Below, one piece after another: positions 37,642-49,259 of a DNA stretch of 53,904 nucleotides. Numbering within the stretch: position 1 is the stretch's first letter; each line of letters starts with the position of its first letter. This stretch comes from Bacillus sp. M6-12 (GTDB lineage Bacteria > Bacillota > Bacilli > Bacillales > DSM-1321). The notes beneath the pieces are model-generated. The model made no database searches and had not been told where the DNA came from. It worked only from the letters and a program-made list of their open reading frames with translations. The stretch is taken from the NCBI RefSeq assembly GCF_002860285.1, contig NZ_PGVF01000012.1:1-53904 (forward strand), read 5' to 3'. The translations under genes and the position numbers were made by a program.

Positions 37642-38890
37642 CCCTGTGCCCAATATCGCTTCTCCAGAATAACCCGTCGCATTGAACATGGCCAAGCTGC
37701 TCGTATACTTTCTGTTTAGCAGCACTGATATCTTTTGCTTTTGCAGCAACAAGTAAAACGCGGCCGCCGTTCGTTACAAACTCGCCATCATCATTCAAAG
37801 CTGTTCCGGCATGGTATACATATGTGCCTTTATCCAATTGATCCAGTCCCTTGATCCGGCTGCCTTTTTCATATGTTTCCGGGTAGCCTTTTGCTGCTAA
37901 TACCACTCCAAGAACTGCTTCTTTATGCCATTGAATTTCCAGAGGCATTTCTGTCATAACCGTTTCGATTACATCCACAAGGTCCGTCTTGAGCCTTGGC
38001 AGGACAACCTGTGTTTCCGGGTCGCCAAAACGGGCGTTAAACTCAATTACCTTCGTCCCTTTACTTGTTAATATTAAGCCCGCGTAAAGAATCCCTGTGA
38101 ATGTTCTTCCCTCAGCTTTTAAAGCCCGGGCTGCTGGAATTAGGACCGTCTCTACCGCTTCCTGAACAATTCTGTCATCGATTTGCGGAACAGGAGAATA
38201 AGCACCCATCCCCCCTGTGTTTGGGCCAGTATCGCCATCAAATGCCCGTTTGTGATCCTGGGCGATCACCATAGGATAAACCTTTTCCCCGCTAACAAAG
38301 GCCATTAATGAGAATTCCTCTCCAATTAAAAAATCCTCAATAACTACCTGGGAAGCCGCTCCATTGAACTTATCCATAACCATCATTTCATGAATCGCTT
38401 CCAGAGCATCAGCCTTCGTCATCGCAATAACGACACCCTTGCCTGCCGCCAGCCCATCCGCTTTTAAGACGAACGGTGCCTCATTGGCATCAATATGAGT
38501 CTTTGCTTCTTCATAGGAAGAAAATACTTCATATCCTGCTGTAGGTATTCCATATTTTTTCATCAAATCTTTAGCAAACGCTTTGCTGCCTTCAATGATG
38601 GCCGCATTCTTCTTTGGTCCGAACGCCTTTAATCCGGCAGCTTCAAATTCATCAACGATTCCATTTTGCAGAGGAATTTCCGGCCCTACAATCGTAAGCC
38701 CGATATTGTGTTCTGCTGCAAAAGCAATTAATGATGAGTGGTCATTTTCATCAATAGAGATTATCTCAGCTACATCCGTCATCCCGGGATTTCCCGGAGC
38801 GACGAATACTTTATCCACACGTGCACTTTCAGTAAGCTTCCTTGCAATTGCATGCTCCCTGCCGCCGCGGCCAATTACCAGTACATCCAC
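37610..38890 (-). CDS. purD: phosphoribosylamine-glycine ligase
   Basis: GAR synthetase, step 2 of purine synthesis: joins glycine to phosphoribosylamine with ATP. The N-terminal domain opens VLVIGRGGREHAIARKL; the ATP-grasp domain has PFVLKADGLAAGKGV and the GGMGAYSP block; metal ligands lie in EFNARFGDPE. A GTG start at 38890 follows GGAGGCGG by five bases and gives 426 residues. Last gene of the pur operon. It is separated from purH by a 224-base gap that holds a dispersed repeat. Confidence 0.96.
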   Translation of the reverse strand: MDVLVIGRGGREHAIARKLTESARVDKVFVAPGNPGMTDVAEIISIDENDHSSLIAFAAEHNIGLTIVGPEIPLQNGIVDEFEAAGLKAFGPKKNAAIIEGSKAFAKDLMKKYGIPTAGYEVFSSYEEAKTHIDANEAPFVLKADGLAAGKGVVIAMTKADALEAIHEMMVMDKFNGAASQVVIEDFLIGEEFSLMAFVSGEKVYPMVIAQDHKRAFDGDTGPNTGGMGAYSPVPQIDDRIVQEAVETVLIPAARALKAEGRTFTGILYAGLILTSKGTKVIEFNARFGDPETQVVLPRLKTDLVDVIETVMTEMPLEIQWHKEAVLGVVLAAKGYPETYEKGSRIKGLDQLDKGTYVYHAGTALNDDGEFVTNGGRVLLVAAKAKDISAAKQKVYEQLGHVQCDGLFWRSDIGHRAIQAASSLFS

Positions 38891-38940
38891 ACTTTCCGCC
38901 TCCAATGAAAAAGTTTTTGTTCAAGATGCTAAAAATATCT

Positions 38941-39114
38941 CTTAAAAACTGAAGTCTGTCTAGCTCCAGTCCTCCTAGAGGTTTACAGCCAATCGTTCTA
39001 TATAGCAAATAGCAGCTTCTGTCAGCACTTGAATTATGCAGTAATCAAGTGCTGACAAACTACTATTGCAATCAAAACCTAACCCAGTCTGTTGTGACCA
39101 GGGCGCCTGCACTT
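38941..39114. repeat. dispersed repeat inside the pur operon (purH-purD gap)
   Basis: It starts with TGTCTAGCTCCAG (38957-38969), shared inverted with the window's left edge, and ends with GACCAGGGCGC (39095-39105), shared inverted with 33457-33467. In the middle GTCAGCACTTGA (39021-39032) and TCAAGTGCTGAC (39045-39056) form a perfect 12-pair hairpin without a T-run. Confidence 0.6.
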
Positions 39115-40650
39115 TTAATGTTTAAAATGGCGCACTCCTGTAAACACCATTGCAATTCCGTATTCATCTGCTTTTTTTATAGAGTCTTCATCACGGACGG
39201 AGCCTCCAGGCTGAATGATAGCCGTTATTCCGGCCTTGGCTGCAGCTTCAACCGTGTCATCCATAGGGAAAAAAGCATCGGAAGCCATTGCGCTGCCTTG
39301 CGCTTTTTCTCCTGCCTGCTCGAGAGCAATATTAGCAGAACCTACGCGGTTCATCTGGCCAGCTCCGATTCCAAGCGTCATCAGAGCATCACTTACCACG
39401 ATGGCGTTAGACTTAACATGTTTAACAACCTTCCAGCCAAGCTTTAAGGCATTCCACTCATCCTCTGTCGGCTTCCGCTTGGTAGGTACGGTAATATTCG
39501 CCTGTTCAAGACCATATTCATCACTGTCCTGGATAAGCAAGCCGCCTTCGATTGACGATAGCCTTTTCTCTGTATTACCTTTCCTTCCAAACGAAACAGT
39601 TAAAAGCCGGATATTTTTCTTGCTAGTTAAAATCTCCAAAGCTTCCTTTGTATAAGAAGGAGCGATTACAATTTCAAGGAATATTTCATGAAGCTGTTCG
39701 GCTGTTTCTCTGTTCACTTCACGGTTTAAGGCAACAATGCCGCCAAAGATAGAAACAGGATCCGCCTGATAGGCCTGAGAAAATGCTGCTTCAATTGTCT
39801 CGCCTGTTCCCACTCCGCAAGGGTTGCTATGTTTAACAGCTACTGCTGCCGGCTGGCTGAACTCCCGGGCAATCTGCAGCGCAGCATCTGCATCATTTAT
39901 ATTATTGTAGGATAACTCTTTTCCATGAAGCTGCTCGGCATGTGCAATGGAAAATGATGAACCGAGAGGCTTTTTATAAAAAGCTGCTTTCTGATGGGGG
40001 TTTTCTCCATAACGGAGAGGCTGTTTTAATTCGAATGTCATTGTTACGGTTTCCGGCTGTTCCTCTTGCACAAGTTCTGTCATATACTCTGCAATCATTG
40101 CATCGTACGCAGCAGTGTGCCTGAATACCTTGGCTGCAAGTTTTCTCTTTGTTTCTTTATGAACATCCCCGGTTTCTTTCAATTCCGTTAAAACTGTTTC
40201 ATAATCGGCAGGATCCACAACCGCTGCTACATACTCATGATTTTTTGCGGATGAGCGCAGCATGGAAGGTCCCCCAATATCAATATTTTCAATGGCTTCT
40301 TCTACGGAAACATCAGGTTTGCTGATGGTTTGTTTAAAAGGATAAAGATTGACACAAACAACGCTTATCGGCTCTATGCCATGATCTTGAATCTGTGAAA
40401 GGTGATCCGCTTCGCCCACTCTTGCCAAAAGCGCACCATGGACATTCGGGTGCAGGGTTTTCACACGGCCATCCAAAATCTCAGGAAATCCTGTTACTTC
40501 GCTAATGCCCACTACTTCCACACCATTGTCCTGCAGCGCCTTTTTTGTACCGCCTGTTGAAATAATTTCAAAGCCCAGTTCCTGAAGGCCTTTCGCAAAC
40601 TCAATAATGCCAGTTTTGTCAGATACGCTGATAAGTGCCTTTTTTCTCAT
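39115..40650 (-). CDS. purH: bifunctional AICAR formyltransferase/IMP cyclohydrolase
   Basis: Performs the last two steps to IMP. The N-terminal MGS-like cyclohydrolase domain starts [20 protein letters not shown] and has [14 protein letters not shown] near residue 68; the C-terminal formyltransferase domain has [21 protein letters not shown] and the end reading [12 protein letters not shown] at 40650 follows GTGGGGGA by five bases and gives 511 residues. It lies 19 bases after purN. Confidence 0.97.
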   Translation of the reverse strand: MRKKALISVSDKTGIIEFAKGLQELGFEIISTGGTKKALQDNGVEVVGISEVTGFPEILDGRVKTLHPNVHGALLARVGEADHLSQIQDHGIEPISVVCVNLYPFKQTISKPDVSVEEAIENIDIGGPSMLRSSAKNHEYVAAVVDPADYETVLTELKETGDVHKETKRKLAAKVFRHTAAYDAMIAEYMTELVQEEQPETVTMTFELKQPLRYGENPHQKAAFYKKPLGSSFSIAHAEQLHGKELSYNNINDADAALQIAREFSQPAAVAVKHSNPCGVGTGETIEAAFSQAYQADPVSIFGGIVALNREVNRETAEQLHEIFLEIVIAPSYTKEALEILTSKKNIRLLTVSFGRKGNTEKRLSSIEGGLLIQDSDEYGLEQANITVPTKRKPTEDEWNALKLGWKVVKHVKSNAIVVSDALMTLGIGAGQMNRVGSANIALEQAGEKAQGSAMASDAFFPMDDTVEAAAKAGITAIIQPGGSVRDEDSIKKADEYGIAMVFTGVRHFKH

Positions 40651-40669
40651 GACTGTCCCCCACAAGTTA

Positions 40670-41248
40670 TTATTTTTCTATTCTTGAATCCAGCAGCTTT
40701 TGCAAAACGGATGGATATAATTGATGCTCGTTATTCTGGATCCGCTTCTGCAGCGATTCCCTCGTATCACCTTCGAAAACAGGTATCGAGCTTTGCTTTA
40801 TAACTGTTCCAGTATCCATTCCTTCATCAACGAAATGGACGGTGACACCGGTTTCCTTCACTCCTGCCGAGATCGCCTGCCCTATCGCGTCCTTTCCAGG
40901 AAAGGCGGGTAATAGAGATGGATGAATGTTTATGATACGGCGCGGATATGCCTTCAGAAGCGTAGTTCCTATTAGCCTCATATAGCCCGCAAGGACAATT
41001 AATTCTATTTGTTCCAATTTTAACTGATCAAGTATTTCCTTCTCGAACTCTTCTTTGGAGGCATATTGTTTAGGCTGAAATATAAAGGTGTTTATGTCTT
41101 CCTTTCTTGCCCTTTCCACAGCAAATGCTTCTGGGTTGTCACTCACTAGCAGACAAATGGCCGCATCAAGTGATTTGTTACGAATGGCATCTGCAATTGC
41201 CTGAAAATTACTGCCGTTACCAGAGGCGAATACCGCAATCCTGTTCAT
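40670..41248 (-). CDS. purN: phosphoribosylglycinamide formyltransferase
   Basis: GAR transformylase, using 10-formyl-tetrahydrofolate. The catalytic set is visible: Asn107 and His109 in [13 protein letters not shown] and Asp145 in DEGMDTG. The P-loop-like phosphate site [10 protein letters not shown] is at the N-terminus. ATG at 41248 follows AGGAGG; the open frame reaches 41269 without a better site. 192 residues. It stands behind a strong internal terminator in the pur operon. Confidence 0.97.
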   Translation of the reverse strand: MNRIAVFASGNGSNFQAIADAIRNKSLDAAICLLVSDNPEAFAVERARKEDINTFIFQPKQYASKEEFEKEILDQLKLEQIELIVLAGYMRLIGTTLLKAYPRRIINIHPSLLPAFPGKDAIGQAISAGVKETGVTVHFVDEGMDTGTVIKQSSIPVFEGDTRESLQKRIQNNEHQLYPSVLQKLLDSRIEK

Positions 41249-41283
41249 AGGCTCCTCCTGAGCTTGCATAAAAGTTAGTCCGA

Positions 41284-41318
41284 AAAAAGAGGACCTTAAT
41301 AGGTAAGATTAAAGGTCC
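41284..41318 (-). terminator. strong internal terminator between purM and purN
   Basis: On the minus strand GGACCTTTAAT (41318-41308) pairs with ATTAAGGTCC (41300-41291), one base bulged, and is followed by TCTTTTTTCG. This is a standard intrinsic terminator lying about 40 bases before the purN start, inside the operon. Confidence 0.75.
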
Positions 41319-41428
41319 CCAGCACGGCAGATAGAAAAAAGCTATTAACTTACCAATCCATCTGTATTTCATAAGAGTAAAAACTAAGTGTACCAGGTTA
41401 ATTTTTAAAAAACCTCATGTTCAAAACC

Positions 41429-41477
41429 AAAGGTCCAGACTCCATTTTACTCATCTCGCAACCTGGAATGGACCTTT
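41429..41477 (-). terminator. hairpin directly after purM, terminator-like
   Basis: AAAGGTCCA (41429-41437) and TGGACCTTT (41469-41477) form a nine-pair stem, with a further TCCA/TGGA pair inside, followed on the minus strand by GGTTTTG. The arms share AAAGGTCC with the terminator at 41284-41318. Confidence 0.5.
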
Positions 41478-41484
41478 AGTTCTA

Positions 41485-42513
41485 TTATCTTAAAAAAGAC
41501 ACTCCTTCTCCGCTGGCCACTCTGCCAATCACAGCTGCTGTTTCGCCCAACTGATTCAAAAAGGAGACTAATTCTGCAGCTTCCTCTTCTTTTACAACCA
41601 CAACAAAGCCGATTCCCATATTAAAAATATTGTACATTTCTTCTTCATTAAGCTTCCCTTTATTTTGCAGGAGTTTAAAGATCGGTGGAATCTCCCATGT
41701 TCCTGGCTCGATTTCAACAGCAAGGCCTTCTGGAAGCATACGCGGGATATTTTCTATGAATCCTCCACCAGTGATGTGGGCCATTCCCTTTAAAGCGAAC
41801 TTCTCTTTTGCTTTTAAGATGGGGCGCACATAAATGCGTGTTGGTTTAAGCAACTCGTCACCAAGTGTGCTGCCAAGCTCTTCGACTTGCTCATCCAAAA
41901 TCATCGCATGATCGTTAAATAGTATTTTTCTTACTAGAGAGTATCCGTTACTGTGGATACCGTTAGAAGCAAGCCCGATGACAACATCTCCGGGAATTAT
42001 CGTTTCACCTGTGATAAGCTGTTTTTTCTCACAAGCTCCAACCGCAAACCCAGCAAGATCATACTCTTCTTCACCGTACATTCCAGGCATTTCTGCCGTT
42101 TCGCCGCCAATTAGGGCACATCCGGCATCCTCGCAGCCCGCAGCCACACCCTTTACAATATCTTCTATCCGTGCAGGCTCCGCCTTTCCGCACGCAATAT
42201 AGTCTAGGAAATAAAGTGGCTCTGCACCCTGGACCACGATATCGTTCACACACATCGCTACACAGTCGATGCCAATCGTGTCGTGTCGATCAGCCATTAA
42301 CGCTACCATCAGCTTTGTGCCGACTCCATCGGTGCCGGAAACCAATACAGGCTCCTTCAAGCCTAACGCAGAAAGGTCAAACGTTCCGCCGAAACCGCCG
42401 ATTCCGCTTAAAACTTCGGGTCTCATCGTCCTTTGAACATGCTTTTTCATGCGCGATACAGCTTCATAGCCAGCTTCGATATCAACTCCAGCCTGCCTGT
42501 AAGAATTAGCCAT
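41485..42513 (-). CDS. purM: phosphoribosylformylglycinamidine cyclo-ligase
   Basis: AIR synthetase, closing the imidazole ring with ATP. Marks of the PurM/PurL fold are [16 protein letters not shown] at the start, [43 protein letters not shown] and [18 protein letters not shown] at 42513 follows CAGGAGGGG by seven bases; 342 residues. A dispersed repeat end lies just upstream, between it and purF. Confidence 0.97.
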   Translation of the reverse strand: MANSYRQAGVDIEAGYEAVSRMKKHVQRTMRPEVLSGIGGFGGTFDLSALGLKEPVLVSGTDGVGTKLMVALMADRHDTIGIDCVAMCVNDIVVQGAEPLYFLDYIACGKAEPARIEDIVKGVAAGCEDAGCALIGGETAEMPGMYGEEEYDLAGFAVGACEKKQLITGETIIPGDVVIGLASNGIHSNGYSLVRKILFNDHAMILDEQVEELGSTLGDELLKPTRIYVRPILKAKEKFALKGMAHITGGGFIENIPRMLPEGLAVEIEPGTWEIPPIFKLLQNKGKLNEEEMYNIFNMGIGFVVVVKEEEAAELVSFLNQLGETAAVIGRVASGEGVSFLR

Positions 42514-42532
42514 TTTTATACCCCTCCTGTAA

Positions 42533-42570
42533 GAAAGCGCAAGCGCCCAACCCAATGAATGTTGAACATT
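42533..42570. repeat. dispersed repeat end between purF and purM
   Basis: GAAAGCGCAAGCGCCCAACC (42533-42552) followed by TTGAACAT matches, inverted, the repeat end at 33614-33645, with a seven-base insertion before TTGAACAT. Confidence 0.6.
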
Positions 42571-42642
42571 TTGCAATAATTAAACCGACCGATTTAATAT
42601 CGTCACGTTACCCGTTATCTATTTTTTTCACATCTGACATTA

Positions 42643-44055
42643 TTAGCATTTCTTCGCATTTTCGATCGTCTCACCGTAAATTTCTGTTGGATATTTCCCA
42701 TTAAAACAAGCCAGACATTGTCCGCGGGTTTCCCCTTCAAATGGCCTGCCGATACCTTCGACCATTCCTTCAATGCTTAAAAAGGTGAGTGAATCTGCAC
42801 CGATCATTTCGCGTAATTCTTCAACCGAATGAGAAGAAGCAATCAATTCTTCTCTTGATGACGTATCAATGCCGTAAAAACATGGATTCTTAATCGGAGG
42901 CGAGCTGATGCAAACATGCACCTCTAATGCCCCTGCCTCTTTTAACATCGACACGATTCGCCTGCTTGTCGTTCCTCTTACGATCGAATCATCTACCATG
43001 ACAACCCGTTTTCCTTCGACTACACCTCTAACCGGGGACAGCTTCATTTTTACACCTTGCTCACGCAGCGACTGGGAAGGCTGGATGAATGTCCGGCCAA
43101 CATAACGGTTTTTGATAAGTCCCATTTCGTAAGGAATACCAGAGGCTTCCGCGTAGCCGATGGCGACTGAGATGCTGGAATCAGGAACACCTGTTACTAC
43201 ATCTGCATCTATTAAAGCCTCCATGGCAAGCTTCTTGCCAAGATTTTTCCTTGCAGTATGGACGTTAATGCCGTCAATATTGCTGTCAGGCCTTGAAAAA
43301 TATACATATTCCATCGTGCACATGGACCGGCTGCTTGAATGAGAGAACCGTTCTGACGAAATGCCCTCATCATTAATAATCATCAGCTCGCCTGGTTCAA
43401 TGTCACGGATAAACTCGGCACCTGTGATATCTAACGCACATGTTTCGGACGCAACTACATAAGCGTCTCCGATTTTACCAAGAGAAAGCGGTCTTAAACC
43501 ATGCGGGTCAAGAGCTACAATCATTTCCGATTCGGTCATGATTAAGAAGGCATATGCCCCTTTAATCATTCCTAATGCGTTTTTCACCCGTTCCTTCAGA
43601 TCAGCAAAACCCCCGCGCTTAATCAAATGCGCCAATACTTCTGTATCGGAAGAGGTCTGAAAAATACTTCCCTGAGCTTCGAGCTGGCCTCTGAGCTGAA
43701 TTGCATTTACCAAATTCCCATTATGGGCAAGCGCAAGGCTGCCGCTTTGGGCGCGGAATAAAAGCGGCTGAACATTTTCATATCCTCCGCCGCCCGCGGT
43801 TGCATAGCGGACATGGCCGATTGAAGCTTTGCCGTAGATATCTTTCATTTTATCAGCTGTAAACACCTCTGTTACAAGCCCTTCTCCTTTTATCCCCGTC
43901 AGGGTTTCGCCATCTGTCAGAACCATCCCGGCACCTTCCTGGCCGCGATGCTGCAGGCTGTGCAATCCATAATAGGTGATCTGGGCGGCATCAGGATGCC
44001 CCCAGATTCCAAAAACGCCGCATTCCTCATTCAAGCCTTTTAATTCAGCAAGCAT
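42643..44055 (-). CDS. purF: amidophosphoribosyltransferase
   Basis: First committed step: PRPP plus glutamine to phosphoribosylamine. It has a cleavable propeptide of 11 residues ([11 protein letters not shown]) before the catalytic Cys12 in ECGVFGIWG. The PRPP loop is [16 protein letters not shown]. Cysteines expected to hold the 4Fe-4S cluster are seen in SMCTMEY, NPCFYG and QCLACFNG, as in the oxygen-sensitive Bacillus enzyme. 470 residues. Its start overlaps the end of purL by 16 bases. Confidence 0.97.
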   Translation of the reverse strand: MLAELKGLNEECGVFGIWGHPDAAQITYYGLHSLQHRGQEGAGMVLTDGETLTGIKGEGLVTEVFTADKMKDIYGKASIGHVRYATAGGGGYENVQPLLFRAQSGSLALAHNGNLVNAIQLRGQLEAQGSIFQTSSDTEVLAHLIKRGGFADLKERVKNALGMIKGAYAFLIMTESEMIVALDPHGLRPLSLGKIGDAYVVASETCALDITGAEFIRDIEPGELMIINDEGISSERFSHSSSRSMCTMEYVYFSRPDSNIDGINVHTARKNLGKKLAMEALIDADVVTGVPDSSISVAIGYAEASGIPYEMGLIKNRYVGRTFIQPSQSLREQGVKMKLSPVRGVVEGKRVVMVDDSIVRGTTSRRIVSMLKEAGALEVHVCISSPPIKNPCFYGIDTSSREELIASSHSVEELREMIGADSLTFLSIEGMVEGIGRPFEGETRGQCLACFNGKYPTEIYGETIENAKKC

Positions 44056-46259
44056 GGGATCGCTCCTTTCCAGGCTGTCAACAATTCACTAACTTCTGCT
44101 TCTATTAAACTTGAACCAGTTTCACTTGAAATACGAAGCATAGGAACATCAGTAACCTCACCAATTTGATAGGCATCCCTGACAGATTCTTCAAAAGCAT
44201 GCTTTTGTTCCGGCTTAACCGTGATCAGGAACCTTGATTGTGTTTCAGCAAAAAGCTCGGCAATAGGGTTTCCGGATACTGTAACGCTGGCTCCTAAATC
44301 CGTTCCAAATAAAGATTCGGCTACTGCTGTTGCCAGTCCGCCTTCTGATAAATCATGGGCAGATGCTACCAATCCGCTGCGAATCGCAGTAAGAATCTCC
44401 TGCTGGCGCTTTTGTTCTGTTCCTAAGTCAATAGCAGGTGCCTGACCAAAGATGCGGCCGTAAAGCAGCTTTTGCAGCTCGCTGCCACCGAAGTCAGAAC
44501 CAGTTTCCCCAACGAGGTAAATCAAGTCTCCTGCTTGTTTAAATTGCTGTGTAGTGATATGTTCAAGGTCTTTTATTAAACCAACCATTCCAATAACAGG
44601 GGTCGGATAAATGGCTTCACCATTCGTTTCGTTATAGAGGGAAACATTCCCCCCGATAACAGGCGCTTCTAATGTTCTGCAGGCTTCACTGATTCCATCA
44701 GCAGCCTTTTCCAGCTGCCAGAAGATTTCTGGCTTTTCCGGGCTTCCAAAATTGAGGCAATCCGTGATGGCCAGCGGCTCGGCTCCAGAGCAAATAATGT
44801 TGCGCGCTGCTTCTGCCACAGCGATTTTTCCGCCTGTTTCCGGATCCAGATATATATAGCGGGAGTTACAGTCCGTTGTCATAGCCAGCGCCTTTCTGGT
44901 ACCACGGATACGAAGCACAGCCGCATCTGATCCCGGTGTCACAGCTGTATTCGTGCCGACTTGATAATCATACTGCTCGTATACCCATTCCTTGCTTGCG
45001 ATTGTCGGCTGGGACAGCAGTGAAATCAGAGTTTCTTTATAGTCATCAATGCTTGTGATATCTGTGTCCATCTCCTGGAATTCTTTAAAGTATTCAGGCA
45101 TACGGGAAGGCTTATTATATACTGGTGCTTCTTCTGCCAGCGCATCAACGGGTACGTCAGCGACCACTTGTCCTTTATGCACAAGTCGAAGTTTTTGATC
45201 ATCTGTTACGACGCCGATGGCAGCTGCATCAAGGCCGTGCTTAGCGAAAAGATCAATAATTTCCTGTTCCCTGCCTTTTTTTACAACAATAAGCATCCGC
45301 TCCTGAGACTCAGAAAGCATCATTTCATACGCTGTCATGCCAGGCTCACGCTGCGGCACCAGATCAAGGTTCATTTCAATTCCAGATCCAGCCTTGCTTG
45401 CCATTTCCGCTGAAGAGCTTGTAAGCCCGGCAGCACCCATGTCCTGGATACCGATCAATGCGTCCGAATGAATCAGCTCTAGGCAAGCTTCAAGCAGAAG
45501 CTTTTCCATGAACGGATCTCCTACCTGGACTGCGGCACGTTTCGAATCTGACCCGCTTGACAGTTCCTCGGAAGCAAAGGTAGCTCCGTGAATCCCGTCG
45601 CGGCCTGTCTTGGCACCAACATACATAACGGTATTTCCGACGCCGTGGGCCTGGCCTTTTTTGATATCTTCATGGTTGATTAAACCGACACACATTGCAT
45701 TCATAAGAGGGTTGCCTGCATATGCCGGGTCGAATTGAATTTCTCCGCCAACCGTCGGGATGCCAATACAGTTGCCATAGCCTGCAATGCCGGCAACTGC
45801 TTCTTTAAATATATATTTAGTACGTGGATTATCCAGCTCTCCAAAACGAAGTGAGTTCAACAGGGCAATCGGGCGGGCACCCATTGAAAAGACGTCGCGG
45901 ATGATTCCGCCAACACCAGTGGCAGCGCCTTGGTATGGTTCGATCGCAGTCGGATGGTTGTGGCTTTCGATTTTGAAGACAACGGCTTGCTTATCCCCGA
46001 TATCTACGATCCCTGCTCCTTCACCCGGTCCTTGAAGCACTTTCTCTCCTGTAACAGGGAACCTCTTTAATACCGGCTTGGAGTTTTTATATGAACAATG
46101 CTCAGACCACATAACCGAAAACAAGCCGGTTTCGGTGAAATTCGGAGTTCGCCCAATAATAGACTCGATCATTGCAAACTCTTCATCAGACAATCCCATT
46201 TCTGCATAGATTCTATCCGCCTTGATTTTTTTCGGTGTTGGTTCAAGCGTTGATAGCAT
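44040..46259 (-). CDS. purL: phosphoribosylformylglycinamidine synthase subunit PurL
   Basis: Large synthetase subunit of the small-type FGAM synthase, which works with PurQ and PurS. Marks are [50 protein letters not shown] and [14 protein letters not shown] near the N-terminus, repeated fold in the second half with IIGG-type [11 protein letters not shown]. 739 residues. GGAGGG lies six bases before the ATG. It overlaps both purQ (17 bases) and purF (16 bases), indicating coupling. Confidence 0.97.
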   Translation of the reverse strand: MLSTLEPTPKKIKADRIYAEMGLSDEEFAMIESIIGRTPNFTETGLFSVMWSEHCSYKNSKPVLKRFPVTGEKVLQGPGEGAGIVDIGDKQAVVFKIESHNHPTAIEPYQGAATGVGGIIRDVFSMGARPIALLNSLRFGELDNPRTKYIFKEAVAGIAGYGNCIGIPTVGGEIQFDPAYAGNPLMNAMCVGLINHEDIKKGQAHGVGNTVMYVGAKTGRDGIHGATFASEELSSGSDSKRAAVQVGDPFMEKLLLEACLELIHSDALIGIQDMGAAGLTSSSAEMASKAGSGIEMNLDLVPQREPGMTAYEMMLSESQERMLIVVKKGREQEIIDLFAKHGLDAAAIGVVTDDQKLRLVHKGQVVADVPVDALAEEAPVYNKPSRMPEYFKEFQEMDTDITSIDDYKETLISLLSQPTIASKEWVYEQYDYQVGTNTAVTPGSDAAVLRIRGTRKALAMTTDCNSRYIYLDPETGGKIAVAEAARNIICSGAEPLAITDCLNFGSPEKPEIFWQLEKAADGISEACRTLEAPVIGGNVSLYNETNGEAIYPTPVIGMVGLIKDLEHITTQQFKQAGDLIYLVGETGSDFGGSELQKLLYGRIFGQAPAIDLGTEQKRQQEILTAIRSGLVASAHDLSEGGLATAVAESLFGTDLGASVTVSGNPIAELFAETQSRFLITVKPEQKHAFEESVRDAYQIGEVTDVPMLRISSETGSSLIEAEVSELLTAWKGAIPCLLN

Positions 46260-46929
46260 TTGATTCCCTCCAGCTCTTTACGATTGATTGAAATAACTTC
46301 AAACCATCCTTGCTTCCAAGCAGTTCGTCAGCTGCACGTTCAGGATGGGGCATCATGCCAAGGACATTTCCCTGCTCATTCATAATTCCGGCGATATCTT
46401 CTACACTTCCGTTCGGATTTTCACCAGCGTAAGTAAATACGATTCGGTTATTTTCTTTAAGCACAGAAAGGGTTTTTTCGTCGCAATAATAATTGCCTTC
46501 ACCGTGTGCTACCGGTATCCGGATTGTTTCCTCTTCGTTGTAAGCGTTCGTGAACTGTGTATTTGAATTTTCTACTTTTAGCTTCGTAGTCTTGCAAATG
46601 AATTGCAGTGAGTCGTTCCTTCTCATTGCACCTGGCAGCAGTCCAGCTTCCAAAAGGATTTGAAATCCATTGCAGACTCCAAGAACCGGTTTTCCAGCTT
46701 CAGCAGCGCGGATAACCTCCGGCATAATATTCGAGAAACGCGCAATAGCGCCTGATCGTAAATAATCTCCGTACGAAAAGCCGCCAGGAAGCAGGATTCC
46801 ATCAAAGCCTTCAAGCGAGCTTGCTGTATGGGGAACATATTCAACCTCTTCGCCCAAGCTGTCCTTAATGGCGTGATACATATCAGCATCACAATTGGAT
46901 CCTGGAAATACGATTACCGCAAATTTCAC
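46243..46929 (-). CDS. purQ: phosphoribosylformylglycinamidine synthase subunit PurQ (glutaminase)
   Basis: Class I glutamine amidotransferase subunit that supplies ammonia to PurL. Nucleophile Cys86 lies in GVCNGFQ, and the His/Glu pair in MMPHPERA. 228 residues. The start is GTG at 46929, overlapping the purS stop by four bases (GTGA), with GAGGAGG upstream inside purS. Confidence 0.97.
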   Translation of the reverse strand: MKFAVIVFPGSNCDADMYHAIKDSLGEEVEYVPHTASSLEGFDGILLPGGFSYGDYLRSGAIARFSNIMPEVIRAAEAGKPVLGVCNGFQILLEAGLLPGAMRRNDSLQFICKTTKLKVENSNTQFTNAYNEEETIRIPVAHGEGNYYCDEKTLSVLKENNRIVFTYAGENPNGSVEDIAGIMNEQGNVLGMMPHPERAADELLGSKDGLKLFQSIVKSWRESNAINA

Positions 46930-47180
46930 TGTGCGACGACCTCCTCAACCTCATAACGGTAGTCCTCAATAACTGTATTAGCGAGCAGCTTTTCACACAA
47001 TTCCTTTACCGTTTCATCAATATCGCGGCCTTTTTTCTCAATGGTTAGTTCCATATATTTTCCGATGCGGACTTCCTTAACCTCTTTATAATTCATGCTG
47101 TGCAATGAATGAACCACCGCAGAACCTTGTGGATCCAATACGCTTTCCCGAAGTGTTACATAAACTTTGACTTTATACAT
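46926..47180 (-). CDS. purS: phosphoribosylformylglycinamidine synthase subunit PurS
   Basis: Small subunit (84 residues) that bridges PurL and PurQ and helps ammonia transfer. It begins [18 protein letters not shown] and contains the helix [19 protein letters not shown]. The ATG at 47180 is preceded by GGGAGG inside purC, whose end it overlaps by eight bases. Confidence 0.96.
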   Translation of the reverse strand: MYKVKVYVTLRESVLDPQGSAVVHSLHSMNYKEVKEVRIGKYMELTIEKKGRDIDETVKELCEKLLANTVIEDYRYEVEEVVAQ

Positions 47181-47892
47181 GCTGTTGTCCTCCCAGCCTT
47201 GAAAGTAGTTTTTTGTAAGTATCCGTCAAGTTTCCTAGATCACGACGGAATACATCCTTATCAAGCTTTTCATTAGTTGCTGCGTCCCATAATCTGCATG
47301 TGTCCGGTGAAATTTCATCTGCCAGCAAAATTTCCCCTTCGGCTGTTTTGCCAAATTCCAGCTTAAAATCAATCAGCCGGATATTCATTGCTGCAAAAAA
47401 GCTTGATAAAACTGCATTAACCTTTAGCGCCTTTTGTTCTAGCAATCTTGCATCTTCTAAACTTGCAATCTGTAATTCTTCAATATGTGCATCAGTAATA
47501 AGCGGATCGCCCAGCTCATCATCCTTGTAATAAAATTCAACAAGAGGTTTTCTCAATGCCTTTCCTTCCGGATATCCAATCCTGCTGGCAAGTGTTCCTG
47601 CCGCAACATTCCGTACCACTACTTCAAGCGGAATAATCGATACTTTTTTAACCAGCTGTTCGCGGTCTGACAGCTCTTGTATAAAATGGGACGCGATACC
47701 CTCTTCCTTCAGCTTTGCAAAAATCAAGCTTGAAATCGCATTATTCAAGACTCCCTTGCCGCTGATTTCAGCTTTCTTTTGGCCATTAAAGGCAGTTGCC
47801 TCATCTTTATATTCAATCCAAACCACTGAATCGTCGTTTGTTGCATATATCCTTTTGGCTTTTCCTTCATATAAAAGAGCCCGCTTTTCCAT
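47173..47892 (-). CDS. purC: SAICAR synthase
   Basis: Joins aspartate to CAIR with ATP. Marks: [24 protein letters not shown], the phosphate-binding [32 protein letters not shown] and [12 protein letters not shown]. 239 residues, usual. A GC-rich hairpin lies in the 74-base gap before it, the largest gap in the first half of the operon. The ribosome site (GGATGGTG) is only moderate. Confidence 0.97.
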   Translation of the reverse strand: MEKRALLYEGKAKRIYATNDDSVVWIEYKDEATAFNGQKKAEISGKGVLNNAISSLIFAKLKEEGIASHFIQELSDREQLVKKVSIIPLEVVVRNVAAGTLASRIGYPEGKALRKPLVEFYYKDDELGDPLITDAHIEELQIASLEDARLLEQKALKVNAVLSSFFAAMNIRLIDFKLEFGKTAEGEILLADEISPDTCRLWDAATNEKLDKDVFRRDLGNLTDTYKKLLSRLGGQQHV

Positions 47893-47932
47893 ATCGCACC
47901 ATCCGTTTCAATAGTATTCTTCTTTTTAAATC

Positions 47933-47955
47933 CCCGGCCGCATTAGTAGGCCGGG
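47933..47955 (-). other. GC-rich hairpin between purB and purC
   Basis: CCCGGCC (47933-47939) and GGCCGGG (47949-47955) form a strong seven-pair stem with a nine-base loop. On the minus strand it is followed by GATTTAAAAAG, too poor in T for a standard terminator, so RNA stabilisation or pausing is possible. Confidence 0.5.
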
Positions 47956-47966
47956 AACCTCTTTTC

Positions 47967-49259
47967 TTAAAGACCTAACCGTTCAAAAATGAAATCTACT
48001 TTTTGCAAATGATGGTTATAATCGAAACAATCATCCAGCTCTGCCTTTGATAGCAGGTTTGTGATTTTCTCATCCTCTTCAAGAAGCTGGCGGAATGGAA
48101 CCTGCCGCTCCCATGCTTCCATTGCTTTAGGCTGAACCGTGTCATACGCTTCCTCGCGAACAAGACCCTTATCAATTAATGCAAGAAGGACACGCTGGGA
48201 GTAAATAAGCCCTAACGTCCTGTCCATGTTCCGCTTCATATTTTCTGGATAAACAGTAAGGTTTTTAATGATATTTCCAAAACGGTTCAGCATGTAATTT
48301 AATGCAATTGTTGCATCAGGAAGAATGATCCGTTCTGCTGAAGAATGGGAAATGTCCCTTTCATGCCATAGCGGCACATTTTCGTAGGCAGTCATCATAT
48401 AACCGCGGATAACCCTTGCCATCCCTGTCATATTTTCAGAACCAATTGGATTCCGTTTATGAGGCATCGCTGACGAACCCTTCTGGCCCTTTGCAAAAAA
48501 TTCTTCCACCTCACGGGTTTCACTCTTTTGCAAGCCGCGGACTTCCACTGCGAATTTTTCAATAGACGTAGCGATTAATGCCAGCACGCTCATATATTGA
48601 GCATGGCGGTCACGCTGCAGTGTCTGTGTTGAAATCGGTGCTGCTTTTAAACCGAGGTTTTCACATACATAGCTCTCCACGAATGGGTCAATGTTTGCAT
48701 ACGTTCCAACCGCACCGGAAATCTTACCTACTTCAATATTCCTTCTTGCATCGATAAAGCGCTCCAGATTCCGTTTCATTTCTTCGTACCACAGGCCAAG
48801 CTTTAAGCCAAATGTTGTAGGCTCCGCATGTACCCCATGAGTACGGCCCATCATGACGGTATATTTGTGTTCCTTCGCCTTATTTCTAAGGATTTCGATA
48901 AAGTTTTCAATATCTTTTTGCAAAATCTCATTTGCCTGTCTAAGGATGTAGGAAAGTGCAGTATCAACCACATCAGTGGAAGTAAGTCCATAATGAACCC
49001 ATTTACGCTCTTCACCAAGTGTTTCAGAAACAGCTCTTGTAAAAGCAACCACATCGTGGCGGGTTTCTTGCTCAATCTCATTGATACGGTCAATATTGAA
49101 GGTAGCATTCTTACGAAGAAGCTTTACATCTTCCTTCGGGATCGCCCCAAGCTCAGCCCATGCTTCACATGCTAAAATCTCTACTTCCAGCCATGCTTTG
49201 AACTTGTTTTCTTCTTTCCAAACCGCACCCATTTCAGGTCTTGTATATCTTTCAATCAT
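47967..49259 (-). CDS. purB: adenylosuccinate lyase
   Basis: Cleaves SAICAR and adenylosuccinate, releasing fumarate, so it serves both IMP and AMP synthesis. The fumarase-superfamily signature is [16 protein letters not shown]; other blocks are [30 protein letters not shown] and [14 protein letters not shown]. 430 residues. The start ATG overlaps the purK stop by four bases. Confidence 0.97.
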   Translation of the reverse strand: MIERYTRPEMGAVWKEENKFKAWLEVEILACEAWAELGAIPKEDVKLLRKNATFNIDRINEIEQETRHDVVAFTRAVSETLGEERKWVHYGLTSTDVVDTALSYILRQANEILQKDIENFIEILRNKAKEHKYTVMMGRTHGVHAEPTTFGLKLGLWYEEMKRNLERFIDARRNIEVGKISGAVGTYANIDPFVESYVCENLGLKAAPISTQTLQRDRHAQYMSVLALIATSIEKFAVEVRGLQKSETREVEEFFAKGQKGSSAMPHKRNPIGSENMTGMARVIRGYMMTAYENVPLWHERDISHSSAERIILPDATIALNYMLNRFGNIIKNLTVYPENMKRNMDRTLGLIYSQRVLLALIDKGLVREEAYDTVQPKAMEAWERQVPFRQLLEEDEKITNLLSKAELDDCFDYNHHLQKVDFIFERLGL

